From Dietzia natronolimnaea (GTDB taxonomy: Bacteria; Actinomycetota; Actinomycetes; Mycobacteriales; Mycobacteriaceae), in assembly GCF_002289575.1 (NCBI RefSeq), contig NZ_NTGA01000001.1, positions 62,001 to 126,000 of the forward strand: DNA of 64,000 nt. Direction: 5' to 3'. The first letter of the stretch is position 1, and each line of letters opens with the position of its first letter. The notes beneath the pieces were generated by a model. It was not told where the DNA came from. It saw only the letters and a list, made by a program, of their open reading frames with translations, and did not search any database. Positions 29,488 to 40,165 of this stretch are shown piece by piece. The translations under genes and the position numbers were made by a program.

Positions 29488-30901
29488 CCCGGAGCCGCGG
29501 CCCACCGCTCCGGAGACGGGCGTGGGGGAGCTCGGCCGCCGGCTGTGGTCGATCGCGCTACCGGTCCTCCCGGTGCTGGCCGCCGAACCGATCTACCTGC
29601 TCGTCGACGGGATCGTCGTGGGCCGACAGGGCCCCGAGGACCTCGCCGCGCTGGGTGTCGGCGCCCTGGTGTTGCTAGTGCTCGGCACCCAGATGAACTT
29701 CCTCTCGTACGGGACGACAGCCCGGGCCGCCCGACTCCACGGAGCCGGACGGCGGTCGGACGCGGTGGCGGAAGGGGTCCAGGCCACCTGGATCGCGCTC
29801 TCGGTCGGTGTGGTCGTGGTGGCCGGCGTCCACGCGTTCCTCGGCCCGTTGACGCGTGTGCTCGCGGCCGACGCCGAGGTGGCCGCCAGCGCCGCGGACT
29901 GGCTGAGGGTGGCGGTGTGGGGTATCCCGTGCATCCTGGTCGCGTCCGCCGGGCACGGGTGGATGCGGGGAGTCCAGCGTGTCAGGACGCCCCTCGCGCT
30001 GGTCGCGGTGGGGATAGGGGTCTCCACGATCGGCTGCGTGGTGCTCGTGCCCGGTCTGGGACCCGCGCCCGCGCTGGGTCTGGTGGGCAGTGCGTGGTCC
30101 AACCTGGCGGGGCAGCTGATCATGGCCGGTGGATTCCTCGGAGCCCTGGTGCTCGAGCACCGCGGGTTTCGGGAGCACAGCGGGTTTGAGGAACACAGTG
30201 GATCGCTGCGTCCGCGGTGGAGCGTGATAGTCGGGCAGCTCCGTCTGGGAGTGAACCTGGTCATCCGTACCGCGTCCTTCCAGGTGACCTTCGCCGTGGC
30301 CACCACGGCCGCCGCGGCGGCGGGCGTCGACTCACTCGCCGCACATCACCTCGCGCAGCAACTGTGGGCCCTGTACACCCTGGTACTCGACTCGGTGGCG
30401 ATCGCGGCGCAGTCACTCGTCGGTGCCGCGTTGGGCGCCGGCCTGGCCTCCCAGGGCCGCGCCCTGGCCCGCGCGGTGGTCGTGTGGTCGGTGGGGCTCG
30501 GCGTCGGGCTCGCCGTGATCACGGTGCTCTTCCGGGACCCGATGTCGACCCTCCTGTCGGGAGACACGGAGGTCGCCGGCCGACTCGTCGTGGCGTTGAC
30601 CGGCATGGCCCTCGTGGTGATCCCGGCCGCCCTGGTGTTCGGGCTCGACGGCGTCCTGCTGGGCGCGGGTGACGCCGCGTACCTGCGCACGAGCACCGTG
30701 ATCGCGGCCCTGTGCGGCTTCCTCCCCGTGCTCTTGGCCACGAGACACTTCGGCTGGGGGCTCGCGGGCATCTGGTGGGGTATGGGCGTGTTCGTGGCGA
30801 TGCGACTCATCGCGGTCGTCGCCCGGGTCCGCGGTGACCGCTGGCTGGTCCTGGGAGCACAGACTCCAGCCGGTCGACCGTCGGAGGAGGCCAGGGCATG
30901 A
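29471..30901 (+). CDS. dinF: MATE family efflux transporter (DinF type)
   Basis: Twelve-helix integral membrane antiporter of 476 residues, related to DinF. It begins with a short hydrophilic leader, then GRRLWSIALPVLPVLAAEPIYLLVDGI-type helices; internal twofold repeats are evident. A short duplicated element (REHSG / EEHSG) sits in the loop around residue 236. GTG 29471 overlaps nrnA; GTG 29522 is an alternative start. Transport substrate unknown; DinF proteins have been linked to oxidative stress and drug export. The 3' end overlaps the next gene by 4 bases. Confidence 0.88.
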   Translation: MNSSSDPEPRPTAPETGVGELGRRLWSIALPVLPVLAAEPIYLLVDGIVVGRQGPEDLAALGVGALVLLVLGTQMNFLSYGTTARAARLHGAGRRSDAVAEGVQATWIALSVGVVVVAGVHAFLGPLTRVLAADAEVAASAADWLRVAVWGIPCILVASAGHGWMRGVQRVRTPLALVAVGIGVSTIGCVVLVPGLGPAPALGLVGSAWSNLAGQLIMAGGFLGALVLEHRGFREHSGFEEHSGSLRPRWSVIVGQLRLGVNLVIRTASFQVTFAVATTAAAAAGVDSLAAHHLAQQLWALYTLVLDSVAIAAQSLVGAALGAGLASQGRALARAVVVWSVGLGVGLAVITVLFRDPMSTLLSGDTEVAGRLVVALTGMALVVIPAALVFGLDGVLLGAGDAAYLRTSTVIAALCGFLPVLLATRHFGWGLAGIWWGMGVFVAMRLIAVVARVRGDRWLVLGAQTPAGRPSEEARA

Positions 30902-31824
30902 CCCGTGACCCGAGCCTGCGCGCGGTGTCCGACCTGCACGTCGGCCACCGTGGCAACGCCGGCGTCCTCGACGACATCCAGCCGGCCCACCCGGGGGACT
31001 GGCTGATCGTGGCCGGAGACGTGGCGGAGAAGGCCGATCACGTGATCGGCGCACTGGAGCGTCTCGTGGACCGGTTCGAGCGAGTGATCTGGGTGCCGGG
31101 CAACCACGAGTTGTGGATCGGCTCCGACGACGACGGGATCAGCTCCACCACCAAGTACGACCGGCTGGTCTCCGCATGCCGCTCGATCGGGGTCGACACC
31201 CCCGAGGACCCCTACCCGCTGTGGACCGGCCCGGGGGGACCGGCGTGGGTCGTGCCGATGTTCCTGCTCTACGACTACTCATGGACCCGATCCCCCGGCC
31301 AGTCGCGGCAATCGGCTCTCCAGGGCGCCCGGGAACGACGGGTGGTGGCGACGGACGAGTTCCTCATCGACCCGGCCCCGTACCCGGATGTCGCTGCCTG
31401 GTGTGCCGCTCGCCTGGTCGCCACGACGACCAGACTCGCGGCCCTGGACCCGGCGCACCCCACCGTGCTGGTGAACCACTGGCCACTGCTACGCGCCCCG
31501 ACGGAGGTCCTGCGCCACCCGGATTTCGCGCTGTGGTGCGGCACCGGGCAGACCGCGGACTGGCACCGTCGATATCGGGCCTCGGCGTGTGTCTACGGAC
31601 ACCTGCACATCCCGCGCAGCACCGTCCACGACTCGGTGCGCTTCGAGGAGGTCTCGCTGGGATACCCGCGTGAGTGGGCGGCCCGTGGCCGACCCGATCC
31701 TCTGGCCCGCCAGGTCCTCCCGGTCCCGGCCCTCCGTCAGGTGCGGTGGATCCGGGGAGAGATGGGTATGCCGAGAATCGCGCGACCCGGTGAGACCGGA
31801 CCCGACCTGGAGGAGGAACGGTGA
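30898..31824 (+). CDS. pptH: Metallophosphoesterase, PptH-like phosphopantetheinyl hydrolase
   Basis: Calcineurin-like phosphoesterase of 308 residues. Ligand motifs are Asp12-x-His14 (SDLHVGH), Asp41 (AGDVAEK), Asn69-His70-Glu71 (GNHE), LVNHWPL and GHLHIPRST. The homologue in the same position in M. tuberculosis (Rv2795c, PptH) removes phosphopantetheine from carrier proteins and opposes PptT. The next gene here is pptT with a 4-base ATGA-type overlap, so the same opposed pair appears conserved. Assignment to PptH is from context plus domain; enzymatic specificity is inferred. Confidence 0.82.
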   Translation: MTRDPSLRAVSDLHVGHRGNAGVLDDIQPAHPGDWLIVAGDVAEKADHVIGALERLVDRFERVIWVPGNHELWIGSDDDGISSTTKYDRLVSACRSIGVDTPEDPYPLWTGPGGPAWVVPMFLLYDYSWTRSPGQSRQSALQGARERRVVATDEFLIDPAPYPDVAAWCAARLVATTTRLAALDPAHPTVLVNHWPLLRAPTEVLRHPDFALWCGTGQTADWHRRYRASACVYGHLHIPRSTVHDSVRFEEVSLGYPREWAARGRPDPLARQVLPVPALRQVRWIRGEMGMPRIARPGETGPDLEEER

Positions 31825-32528
31825 TCAGGGACCTGCTGCCCGACGACGTGGTGGCCGTCGCGTTCGACGAGCTCGGCATGACCGACGAGGCGGCGTTGGC
31901 CGCCATGTACCCGGTCGAGGCCGAGCAGATCGCCCGGGCCGTCGAGAGCCGGCGGATCGAGTTCGCCGCGGTCCGGGCCTGCGCGCGGGAGGCGATGAGC
32001 AGGCTGGACGTTCCCCCCGGCCCGATCACGCGAGGCGGCAGGGGGATGCCTATCTGGCCCGCGGGGGTGGTGGGCACCCTGACCCACACCGGAGGCCTGC
32101 GGGCCGCGGCGGTGGGGCCGGTGGCCCGGATCCGCTCCCTCGGACTGGACGTCGAACCCCACGGGCCGCTGCCCGAGGGGGTCCTCGAGGCGATCTCGTT
32201 ACCCGAGGAGGCCGCCTGGGTGACCGCGGCGCGGGAGGAGGAGGGGACGGTCCACTGGGACCGCCTGCTGTTCACGGCCAAGGAGGCGACCTACAAGACC
32301 TGGTATCCGCTCACCCGGAGATGGCTGGGATTCGCCGACGCACACATCACCCTGACGCCCACCCACGTCGACGGCCGGTCCGCCTCGGGTGAGTTGCGGT
32401 CGAGGATCCTCGTCGACCCGCGCGCGGTCGACGGGGGACCCGACCTGGGGGAGTTCCACGGCCGGTGGGCGCTGCGGGACGGTCACATCGCCTCGGCGAT
32501 CGTGCTCCGGCCGGGCGGTGGGGGATAG
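31821..32528 (+). CDS. pptT: 4'-phosphopantetheinyl transferase
   Basis: Sfp/EntD-type transferase of 235 residues that attaches the phosphopantetheine arm of CoA to acyl, peptidyl and polyketide carrier proteins; in mycobacteria it activates mycolate and siderophore synthases. Motifs include [14 protein letters not shown], the Mg-binding [14 protein letters not shown] and [15 protein letters not shown]. It is the partner and opponent of the preceding hydrolase gene. It ends 1-10 bases before truB, depending on the truB start. Confidence 0.93.
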   Translation: MIRDLLPDDVVAVAFDELGMTDEAALAAMYPVEAEQIARAVESRRIEFAAVRACAREAMSRLDVPPGPITRGGRGMPIWPAGVVGTLTHTGGLRAAAVGPVARIRSLGLDVEPHGPLPEGVLEAISLPEEAAWVTAAREEEGTVHWDRLLFTAKEATYKTWYPLTRRWLGFADAHITLTPTHVDGRSASGELRSRILVDPRAVDGGPDLGEFHGRWALRDGHIASAIVLRPGGGG

Positions 32529-32529
32529 C

Positions 32530-33450
32530 GTGTCCGGCGTGACCCCGCGCAGACCCGACCCCCGCCCCGCTCCCGCCCCCGGACTCGTCGTGGTCGACAA
32601 ACCGGGCGGCATGACCAGTCACGACGTGGTCGGGCGCATGCGCCGGTACTTCGGCACCCGCAAGGTGGGGCACGCCGGAACACTCGACCCCATGGCCACC
32701 GGCGTCCTGGTGGTGGGGATAGAACGCGCCACCAAGCTCCTGGGGCTGCTCGCGCTGGAGACCAAGTCCTATCGGGCCACGATCCGACTCGGGGAATCCA
32801 CCACCACCGACGACGCGGAGGGCGAGACCACGGCGCGGGTCGACGCCTCGGCGGTGACCGTCGAGGCGATCGACGCCGCGGTCGCGGCACTCACGGGAGA
32901 GATCGAGCAGGTGCCGTCCTCGGTGAGCGCGATCAAGGTGGCCGGCCGACGTGCCTACGACCGGGTCCGGGCGGGGGAGGACGTCCGGCTCGACGCGCGC
33001 ACCGTGACGGTGTCGCGATTCGAGATCCTCGAGCGCATTCCTTCCGGAGCGGTGGTGGACCTCGTCGTCGTCGTCGACTGCTCCACCGGCACCTACATCC
33101 GCGCACTGGCCCGCGACCTCGGTGCCGCGCTCGGGGTGGGCGGGCATCTCATTGCACTGCGCCGGACGTGCGTCGGACCGTTCGGACTGGACGTCGCCCG
33201 CACGCTCGGAGAGCTCGAGGAGGAGCCGCGGTTGTCCCTGGACCTCGACACCGCCGCGTTGACCGCCTTCCCCCGCCGCGACGTCGACGCGGACGAGGCG
33301 GAAGGACTGCGACACGGGCGGTGGCTGGAGGCCAGGGGTGACGACGGGGTGGTCGCGGCAGTGGGTCCGGACGGACGGGTCGCCGCCCTGGTCTCCGAGT
33401 CCGGAAAGCGCGCCGCTCCGGTCGTCGTCATGCGACCGGCGGGCCTGTGA
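32530..33450 (+). CDS. truB: tRNA pseudouridine(55) synthase
   Basis: Makes the T-loop pseudouridine-55 of all tRNAs. Full-length at about 306 residues. The N-terminal [20 protein letters not shown] and the catalytic-aspartate block [14 protein letters not shown] are clear, as is the later [10 protein letters not shown]-type segment ([17 protein letters not shown]). GTG 32530 is used; GTG 32539, 7 bases after TAGCGT (32526-32531), is an alternative leaderless start. The stop overlaps an upstream in-frame GTG of ribF. Confidence 0.94.
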   Translation: MSGVTPRRPDPRPAPAPGLVVVDKPGGMTSHDVVGRMRRYFGTRKVGHAGTLDPMATGVLVVGIERATKLLGLLALETKSYRATIRLGESTTTDDAEGETTARVDASAVTVEAIDAAVAALTGEIEQVPSSVSAIKVAGRRAYDRVRAGEDVRLDARTVTVSRFEILERIPSGAVVDLVVVVDCSTGTYIRALARDLGAALGVGGHLIALRRTCVGPFGLDVARTLGELEEEPRLSLDLDTAALTAFPRRDVDADEAEGLRHGRWLEARGDDGVVAAVGPDGRVAALVSESGKRAAPVVVMRPAGL

Positions 33451-33460
33451 CGCCCGGGCG

Positions 33461-33466
33461 TAAGGT
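33461..33466 (+). promoter_or_regulatory. -10 element immediately upstream of ribF
   Basis: TAAGGT, 7 bases before the GTG at 33474; leaderless ribF transcript predicted. Confidence 0.5.
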
Positions 33467-33473
33467 GGTCGCC

Positions 33474-34451
33474 GTGCAGCTGTGGCGGACGTTCGACGAG
33501 ATCGTGATCCCCGACGGCGGGACCTCCGTCGCACTCGGGGTGTTCGACGGACTCCACCGGGGCCACCGGAGCCTGGTGGACCACGCGGTGGCGGCCGGGC
33601 GCGAGTCGGGGGCGAGCCCGGTGTTGGTGACGTTCGATCCGCACCCGGTCGAGGTGATCCGACCCGGCACCCATCCCCTCGTCCTGACGCCGCTTCGCAG
33701 ACGCGCCGAACTGGCCGGTGGTCTCGGTGTCGACGCGGTCTTCGCCCTGCCCTTCGACACCGACATGGCCTCGTGGGACCCCGAGGAGTTCGTCGACCGC
33801 GTTCTGGTCCGGGGGTTGCGCAGTCGCTCCATCACCGTGGGGAGCAACTTCTCCTTCGGTCGACGAGCCGCGGGAACACCGGAGACGCTGCGTGAGCTGG
33901 GTTCCGAGCGGGGGATCGACGTGCGCGTGATGGACCTGCTGGAACTCGGTGGGGAACCGGTCTCCTCCTCCCGGATACGTCGACTGCTCGCGGAGTCGGA
34001 CGTGGCCGGCGCGGCGACGATCCTCGGTCGTCCCCACCGCGTGTCCGGCACCGTCGTGCACGGGGCCGGACGCGGTGGACGCGACCTGGGGTACCCGACG
34101 GCGAACCTGGACCTGCCGGAGTACACGGCCGTACCCGTCGACGGCGTCTACGCCGGGTGGTTCACCCTTCTCGACGACCACGACGTCGACGGGACGATCC
34201 TCCCCGGCCGGCGCTATCCCGCCGCGATCTCCGTGGGCACCAATCCGACCTTCGGGGAGGCGGCGCGCAGTGTCGAGGCGTTCGTGCTCGACGAGTCGGC
34301 GGACCTCTACGGTCGGGTGGCCGCCGTCGACTTCGTGGACCACGTCCGCGACATGGAGAAGTTCTCCTCGGTCGACGACCTGCTGGTGGCGATGGACCGT
34401 GACGTCGCCAGGACCAGAGTCGTCCTCGACGTGGGGGCCGCGCGCCACTGA
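33474..34451 (+). CDS. ribF: Bifunctional riboflavin kinase / FAD synthetase
   Basis: Converts riboflavin to FMN and then FAD, needed by several flavoenzymes in this window (Mtr, Mqo, ThyX). N-terminal adenylyltransferase domain (about 1-180) with ALGVFDGLHRGHRSLV and FDPHPVEVI; C-terminal riboflavin kinase domain (about 185-325) with GRGGRDLGYPTANLD and VGTNPTFGE. GTG 33474 is preferred because TAAGGT precedes it by 7 bases; GTG 33447, overlapping the truB stop, would add 9 residues. Confidence 0.95.
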   Translation: MQLWRTFDEIVIPDGGTSVALGVFDGLHRGHRSLVDHAVAAGRESGASPVLVTFDPHPVEVIRPGTHPLVLTPLRRRAELAGGLGVDAVFALPFDTDMASWDPEEFVDRVLVRGLRSRSITVGSNFSFGRRAAGTPETLRELGSERGIDVRVMDLLELGGEPVSSSRIRRLLAESDVAGAATILGRPHRVSGTVVHGAGRGGRDLGYPTANLDLPEYTAVPVDGVYAGWFTLLDDHDVDGTILPGRRYPAAISVGTNPTFGEAARSVEAFVLDESADLYGRVAAVDFVDHVRDMEKFSSVDDLLVAMDRDVARTRVVLDVGAARH

Positions 34452-34482
34452 CGCCGATTGGGGTGTCGGCTCCGGGCGCTGG

Positions 34483-34488
34483 TAACGT
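34483..34488 (+). promoter_or_regulatory. Putative rpsO promoter
   Basis: TAACGT at 34483-34488, with TTGGGG at 34458-34463 (19-base spacing), in the 112-base gap before rpsO. Confidence 0.4.
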
Positions 34489-34563
34489 CTTCTCTCGGCC
34501 CTCCTGCGGTCCGCGGCGGCGGGGTCACTCATTTTCGCGGACTGGAACAACCAGGAGTCACCC

Positions 34564-34833
34564 ATGGCGTTGAGCACCGAAGAGAAGAAGGCCGTCCTGG
34601 CCGAGTACGGGATCCACGAGACCGACACCGGTTCGCCCGAGGCCCAGGTCGCGCTGCTCACCAAGCGGATCAGCCAGCTGACCGAGCACCTCAAGACCCA
34701 CCAGCACGACCACCACTCCCGTCGCGGCCTCCTCCTGATGGTGGGCCGTCGTCGTCGACTGCTCAAGTACATCGCGAAGGTCGACATCGCGCGCTACCGC
34801 TCGCTCATCGAGCGCCTCGGCCTGCGTCGCTGA
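34564..34833 (+). CDS. rpsO: 30S ribosomal protein S15
   Basis: Exact family length (89 residues) and sequence: four-helix protein with [45 protein letters not shown] and the terminal [11 protein letters not shown]. It nucleates platform assembly on 16S rRNA. AGGAG lies about 7 bases before the ATG. It precedes pnp, the common rpsO-pnp order, but with a 337-base gap carrying a hairpin. Confidence 0.98.
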   Translation: MALSTEEKKAVLAEYGIHETDTGSPEAQVALLTKRISQLTEHLKTHQHDHHSRRGLLLMVGRRRRLLKYIAKVDIARYRSLIERLGLRR

Positions 34834-35170
34834 GCGGACTCCGCCCGCACCGCCACCGTTCCCCGTCCTCGTCGAGGGCGGGGAACAGTGCTGTGTGGGG
34901 GCGGTGCCCGGAGTGTCAGCGATGACCCGGGGGAGTTGCCACTGGTAGCCTGATCACGGCCGGTGCGCGTGCACCGGGTGTCGACAGGTCCGATTGACGG
35001 TCCTCGGTAGTGGCTGCCGGAACCGCGGGTGCCCCGGGAGGGGGCGCCGGCTCCGGCCGCTTCGATCGAAGACCGGAATCGCCACCGGGACACCCTGACG
35101 CGTGATCCGGCGGGCCCGGCGGGGACGTCTCCGCCGTGAGGCCCCAGTCACCGACAGAACAGGACTACAC
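34834..35170 (+). other. rpsO-pnp intergenic leader
   Basis: 337 bases with no credible gene. It contains a terminator-like hairpin at 34858-34886 and a candidate promoter (TGACCC 34923-34928, 17-base spacer, TAGCCT 34946-34951), which implies a pnp leader of over 200 bases. In E. coli the pnp leader is an RNase III/PNPase autoregulation site. Whether this leader does the same cannot be judged by eye. Confidence 0.55.
34858..34886 (+). terminator. Hairpin after rpsO
   Basis: A 13-base-pair stem (34858-34870 with 34874-34886) with one G-U pair and a GTC loop, 25 bases after the rpsO stop. It is a probable terminator, or a processing hairpin upstream of pnp. Confidence 0.75.
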
Positions 35171-37438
35171 ATGCCAGAAATCACGGCCGTCGAGGTCGAA
35201 GACGGGGTCTTCGAGACCGTCGCGACCATCGACAACGGCGACTTCGGTCGCCGCGAGGTGCGATTCGAGACCGGGCGCCTTGCCAAGCAGGCCGCCGGGT
35301 CGGTCGTCGCGTACCTCGACGACGACACCATGCTGCTGTCCGCCACGACGGCGGGAAAGCATCCCAAGGAGCATTTCGACTTCTTCCCCCTGACGGTGGA
35401 CGTCGAGGAGCGGATGTACGCCGCGGGGCGCATCCCGGGCTCGTTCTTCCGCCGTGAGGGCCGGCCCAGCACCGACGCCATCCTCACGTGTCGCCTCATC
35501 GACCGCCCGCTGCGGCCCACCTTCGCGGACGGCGTCCGCAACGAGGTCCAGGTCGTCGTGACCGTCATGAGCCTGGACCCCAAGGACCTCTACGACGTCG
35601 TGGCGATCAACGCCGCCTCGGCCTCCACGCAGCTGTCCGGCCTCCCGTTCTCGGGGCCGGTCGGTGGCGTGCGGATCGCCCTCATCCCCACCGCCGCCCG
35701 TCCCGAGGGGCAGTGGGTCGCCTTCCCGACCGTCGAACAGCTCTCCGAGGCGGTCTTCGACATGGTCGTCGCCGGCCGTGTCGTGGGCTCCGGTGACAGT
35801 GCCGACGTCGCCATCATGATGGTCGAGGCCGAGGCCACCGAGACCGTCATCGAGAAGATCGCGGGAGGCGCGCAGGCGCCCACCGAGGACGTGGTGGCGC
35901 AGGGTCTCGAGGCGGCCAAGCCGTTCATCTCCGAGCTGTGTGCCGCGCAGCAGGCGCTGGCCACCGCGGCACCCGCCGAGGCCCGTGAGTTCCCCCTCTT
36001 CCCGCCCTACCAGGAGGATGCGCTCGCCGCGGTCTCCGAGGTGGCCGAGGCCAAGCTCGGCGAGATCATGTCGATCGCCGACAAGCAGGAGCGCGACGGC
36101 GCGACCGATCAGCTCAAGGCCGAGGTCCTGGCGTCGCTGGAGGAGAAGTTCTCCGGGCGTGTCGGGGAGCTGGGTGCCGCGTTCAAGTCGCTCACCAAGA
36201 AGATCGTGCGGAAGCGGATCCTCACCGACCACTTCCGTATCGACGGCCGCGGCGTCAGGGACATCCGCGCGCTGTCCGCCGAGGTCGAGGTCATCCCGCG
36301 GGCCCATGGTTCCGCCCTGTTCGAGCGCGGTGAGACGCAGATCCTCGGCGTCACCACATTGGACATGGTCAAGATGGCCCAGCAGATCGACTCGCTCGGT
36401 CCGGAGACCAGCAAGCGCTACATGCACCACTACAACTTCCCGCCGTACTCCACCGGTGAGACCGGCCGGGTCGGCTCCCCCAAGCGACGCGAGATCGGCC
36501 ACGGAGCCCTCGCGGAGCGTGCGCTCGTGCCGGTGCTGCCCAGCGTCGAGGAGTTCCCGTACGCCATCCGCCAGGTCTCCGAGGCGTTGAGCTCCAACGG
36601 TTCCACCTCGATGGGCTCCGTCTGCGCCTCCACCCTGTCCCTGCTCAACGCCGGTGTCCCGCTGCGGGCGCCGGTGGCGGGCATCGCGATGGGCCTGGTC
36701 TCCGACGAGGTCGACGGCGAGACCCGCTACGTCGCCCTGACCGACATCCTCGGTGCCGAGGACGCGTTCGGGGACATGGACTTCAAGGTCGCCGGCACGG
36801 GCATGTTCGTCACCGCTCTACAGCTCGACACCAAGCTCGACGGCATCCCGTCCGAGGTCCTGGCCGGCGCGCTCACCCAGGCCCGCGAGGCCCGCCTGAC
36901 CATCCTCGACGTGATGGCCGAGGCGATCGACGAGCCCGACGAGCTGAGCCCGTTCGCTCCCCGCATCATCGCGATCAAGGTCCCGGTCGACAAGATCGGC
37001 GAGGTGATCGGGCCCAAGGGCAAGATGATCAACTCGATCACCGAGGAGACCGGTGCGTCCGTCTCGATCGAGGACGACGGCACCGTCTACATCGGTGCCA
37101 CCGACGGGGAGTCGGCCCAGGCCGCGATCGACAAGATCAACGCCATCGCCAACCCGCAGCTGCCCAAGGTCGGCGAGCGGTTCCTCGGAACCGTCGTCAA
37201 GACCGCCCCGTTCGGCGCCTTCCTGTCGCTGCTGCCGGGTCGCGACGGCCTGGTGCACATCTCGAAGCTCGGCCAGGGCAAGCGCGTCGGCAAGGTCGAG
37301 GACGTCGTGAACGTCGGCGACAAGATGCAGGTCGAGATCGCGGACATCGACAACCGCGGCAAGATCAGCCTCGTGCCCGTGGGCGACGAGTCCGCCGCGT
37401 CCGAGGCATCCTCCGACGCCGAGGGCGACGACAACTGA
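35171..37438 (+). CDS. pnp: Polyribonucleotide nucleotidyltransferase (PNPase)
   Basis: Phosphorolytic 3'-5' exoribonuclease and polyadenylating enzyme (GpsI in actinobacteria). The 755 residues comprise a first RNase PH domain, an alpha-helical linker, a catalytic second RNase PH domain (about 360-570, with the [10 protein letters not shown] and [18 protein letters not shown] blocks), KH ([17 protein letters not shown], about 595-660) and S1 (about 675-745). The start at 35171 is supported by AGGA 6 bases upstream. It is followed by a strong terminator. Confidence 0.97.
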   Translation: MPEITAVEVEDGVFETVATIDNGDFGRREVRFETGRLAKQAAGSVVAYLDDDTMLLSATTAGKHPKEHFDFFPLTVDVEERMYAAGRIPGSFFRREGRPSTDAILTCRLIDRPLRPTFADGVRNEVQVVVTVMSLDPKDLYDVVAINAASASTQLSGLPFSGPVGGVRIALIPTAARPEGQWVAFPTVEQLSEAVFDMVVAGRVVGSGDSADVAIMMVEAEATETVIEKIAGGAQAPTEDVVAQGLEAAKPFISELCAAQQALATAAPAEAREFPLFPPYQEDALAAVSEVAEAKLGEIMSIADKQERDGATDQLKAEVLASLEEKFSGRVGELGAAFKSLTKKIVRKRILTDHFRIDGRGVRDIRALSAEVEVIPRAHGSALFERGETQILGVTTLDMVKMAQQIDSLGPETSKRYMHHYNFPPYSTGETGRVGSPKRREIGHGALAERALVPVLPSVEEFPYAIRQVSEALSSNGSTSMGSVCASTLSLLNAGVPLRAPVAGIAMGLVSDEVDGETRYVALTDILGAEDAFGDMDFKVAGTGMFVTALQLDTKLDGIPSEVLAGALTQAREARLTILDVMAEAIDEPDELSPFAPRIIAIKVPVDKIGEVIGPKGKMINSITEETGASVSIEDDGTVYIGATDGESAQAAIDKINAIANPQLPKVGERFLGTVVKTAPFGAFLSLLPGRDGLVHISKLGQGKRVGKVEDVVNVGDKMQVEIADIDNRGKISLVPVGDESAASEASSDAEGDDN

Positions 37439-37475
37439 TCCACCGCCGGGGTCGGCTCGCGCGCCCCGGCACCCA

Positions 37476-37514
37476 GCGAGGCACGTACCCCGGATCCCGG
37501 GGTGCGTGCCTCGC
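37476..37514 (+). terminator. Strong terminator after pnp
   Basis: An 18-base-pair stem (37476-37493 with 37497-37514) with one G-U pair and a 3-base loop, 37 bases after pnp and 22 bases before the M16 peptidase start. Confidence 0.85.
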
Positions 37515-37536
37515 ATCGCTGGAAGGGAGAGCCATC

Positions 37537-38853
37537 GTGGACCCCACGATCAGGGTGGACAGGTCGATCCCCGGGCTGCGTGTCGTCACCGAGGACCTCC
37601 CGTGGTGCCACACGGCGGCGGTCGGGGTGTGGATCGCGGCGGGATCCGCGAACGAGGCGCCAGGGGAGCACGGCGCCGCGCACTTTCTCGAACACGTCCT
37701 GTTCAAGCGGACGGCCACGACATCGGGCCGGGAGCTCTCCGAGCGGATCGATCTCCTCGGGGGCGACCTCAACGCCTACACCGGTCGTGAGCACACCTGC
37801 TATCACGTGCACGTCCCGGCCGAGGGCCTGGGGACGGCGGTCGACGTGCTGGTCGACGTGGTGGCGAACGGGTCCTGCGCGGCGGACGACGTGGAGATCG
37901 AGCGGGACGTGGTGCTCGACGAGCTCGCGGGCCGGGCCGACGACCCTGAAGATCTCGCCTGTGAGCTGGTCACGGAGGCAGTCCTCGGTGACGACCCGTT
38001 GGCCCGCCCGATCATCGGTACCGAGGAGTCGGTGGCGGCACTGGACGCCGACACCCTGCAGTCCTTCCACCGGAGGGTTCTCCGCGCAGGTGATGTCGTG
38101 GTGGCCGCGGCGGGTCGCGTCGACCACGAGGAACTGGTCCGGCGCATCGCCGACGGACCGCTGGCCGCCGTGATCGCCGACGGGTCCGACGGCGCGGCAT
38201 CCGCACGGCCTGACCCGCCCTCCGGCCCGGCGACCGGGCACGAGGGGTGGGCGCCGACGTCGGTTCTCGTGGGGGAGGACGACGACTCCGAACAGGTCCT
38301 CCTGGCGCTGGCCAGGCGAACCCCGTCGCGTGATCACCGGGACCGCGCGTCGGCGCAGGTGGCAACTGCCGTGCTCGGCGGCGGGCTGAGCTCCAGACTG
38401 TTCCAGCGGGTCCGCGAGGAGCTCGGGCTGGCCTACACGGTGTACGCGTCGATGGATCAGTTCCGCACCACCGGCCTCGTGTCGGTCGTCGCCGGCAGCC
38501 CGGTCGGTCGGGTGGACGCCCTGGGCGATGCTCTGGCCGAGGTCGTGTCCGGGATGGTCCGACGCCCCCCGTCCGTCGACGAGGTCGACCGGGCGATCGG
38601 GCACCTCACCGGGTCGATCAGGCTGGGGTTGGACGATCCGTTGTCGCGGATGACGCGGATCGGCCGCCACCTGTTGGACCGCGACGCGGTGGTGACCGTC
38701 GCCGACTCGCTGTCCCGCCTGCGCGCCGTGCGCCGCGACGACGTCGCAGACTACTGGACGGGCGAGATCGCGCCGTGGTGTCTGGCGGCCGTGGGTCCGG
38801 GCATGCCCGGCGCCGACGGTGCGGCTGGTCTCCTGGCCCGGGTGGGCGGATAG
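37537..38853 (+). CDS. M16 family zinc protease (PepR)
   Basis: Mitochondrial-processing-peptidase-like metalloprotease, 438 residues in two homologous halves. The inverted zinc motif HxxEH is His49-Phe-Leu-Glu52-His53, with the distal Glu in EIERDVVLDEL about 75 residues later. The second half has the usual RSEQVLLALAR-like and GGGLSSRLFQRVREELGLAY signatures. GTG 37537 follows GGAAGGGAGA. Its physiological substrate is unknown. The position immediately after pnp is conserved in actinobacteria. Confidence 0.93.
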   Translation: MDPTIRVDRSIPGLRVVTEDLPWCHTAAVGVWIAAGSANEAPGEHGAAHFLEHVLFKRTATTSGRELSERIDLLGGDLNAYTGREHTCYHVHVPAEGLGTAVDVLVDVVANGSCAADDVEIERDVVLDELAGRADDPEDLACELVTEAVLGDDPLARPIIGTEESVAALDADTLQSFHRRVLRAGDVVVAAAGRVDHEELVRRIADGPLAAVIADGSDGAASARPDPPSGPATGHEGWAPTSVLVGEDDDSEQVLLALARRTPSRDHRDRASAQVATAVLGGGLSSRLFQRVREELGLAYTVYASMDQFRTTGLVSVVAGSPVGRVDALGDALAEVVSGMVRRPPSVDEVDRAIGHLTGSIRLGLDDPLSRMTRIGRHLLDRDAVVTVADSLSRLRAVRRDDVADYWTGEIAPWCLAAVGPGMPGADGAAGLLARVGG

Positions 38854-38874
38854 GCTGGTGGACGGTTCGCCTGA

Positions 38875-39678
<804 letters not shown>

Positions 39679-39685
39679 GCCGACC

Positions 39686-40165
39686 GTGGACAGAGTCGTC
39701 AAGCCCCTGGTCATGGCCCTCACGGCGGCCGGTCTGGTGGTGGCGTTCGCTTACCTGGTGTACCTCGGATGGTCCATGATCAGCCGATCCGAGTACCTCG
39801 CCATGCGTGGGTTCGGAGTCGGGATCATCCTGCTGACCGCCGTCGGGGCATGGGCGACGTGGGCGATCCTGCGGAACGGGTTCGAACTCCAGAAGATCTC
39901 CGCCGCCGCCGCCGCGGAGGGGATAGAGCTCGACGTCTCCACCCTGGACCACCGTCCCTCCGGCCGTCTCGAGCACGCCGCGGCGGACGAGCTGTTCGAC
40001 CGGGTCAGTGCCGAGTACCAGGCGACCCCGGACGACTGGCGCGCCAACTATCGCCTGGCCCGGGCGTACGACCACGCGGGCGACCGCGCCCGCGCCCGGG
40101 AGATCATGCGCGTGGCCATCACCCTGCGCGAGGCGGACACCTCCGGTGCCCGGGATCAGCGATGA
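39686..40165 (+). CDS. Small membrane protein with C-terminal TPR-like segment
   Basis: Conserved actinobacterial protein (159 residues) of unknown function, in the position of Rv2772c next to dapB. Two hydrophobic helices (about residues 6-28 and 41-60) anchor it. The cytoplasmic C-terminus (about 85-155) resembles a single tetratricopeptide repeat, with [29 protein letters not shown]. It starts at GTG 39686, 7 bases after dapB, and its stop overlaps the next ATG by four bases. Confidence 0.78.
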   Translation: MDRVVKPLVMALTAAGLVVAFAYLVYLGWSMISRSEYLAMRGFGVGIILLTAVGAWATWAILRNGFELQKISAAAAAEGIELDVSTLDHRPSGRLEHAAADELFDRVSAEYQATPDDWRANYRLARAYDHAGDRARAREIMRVAITLREADTSGARDQR

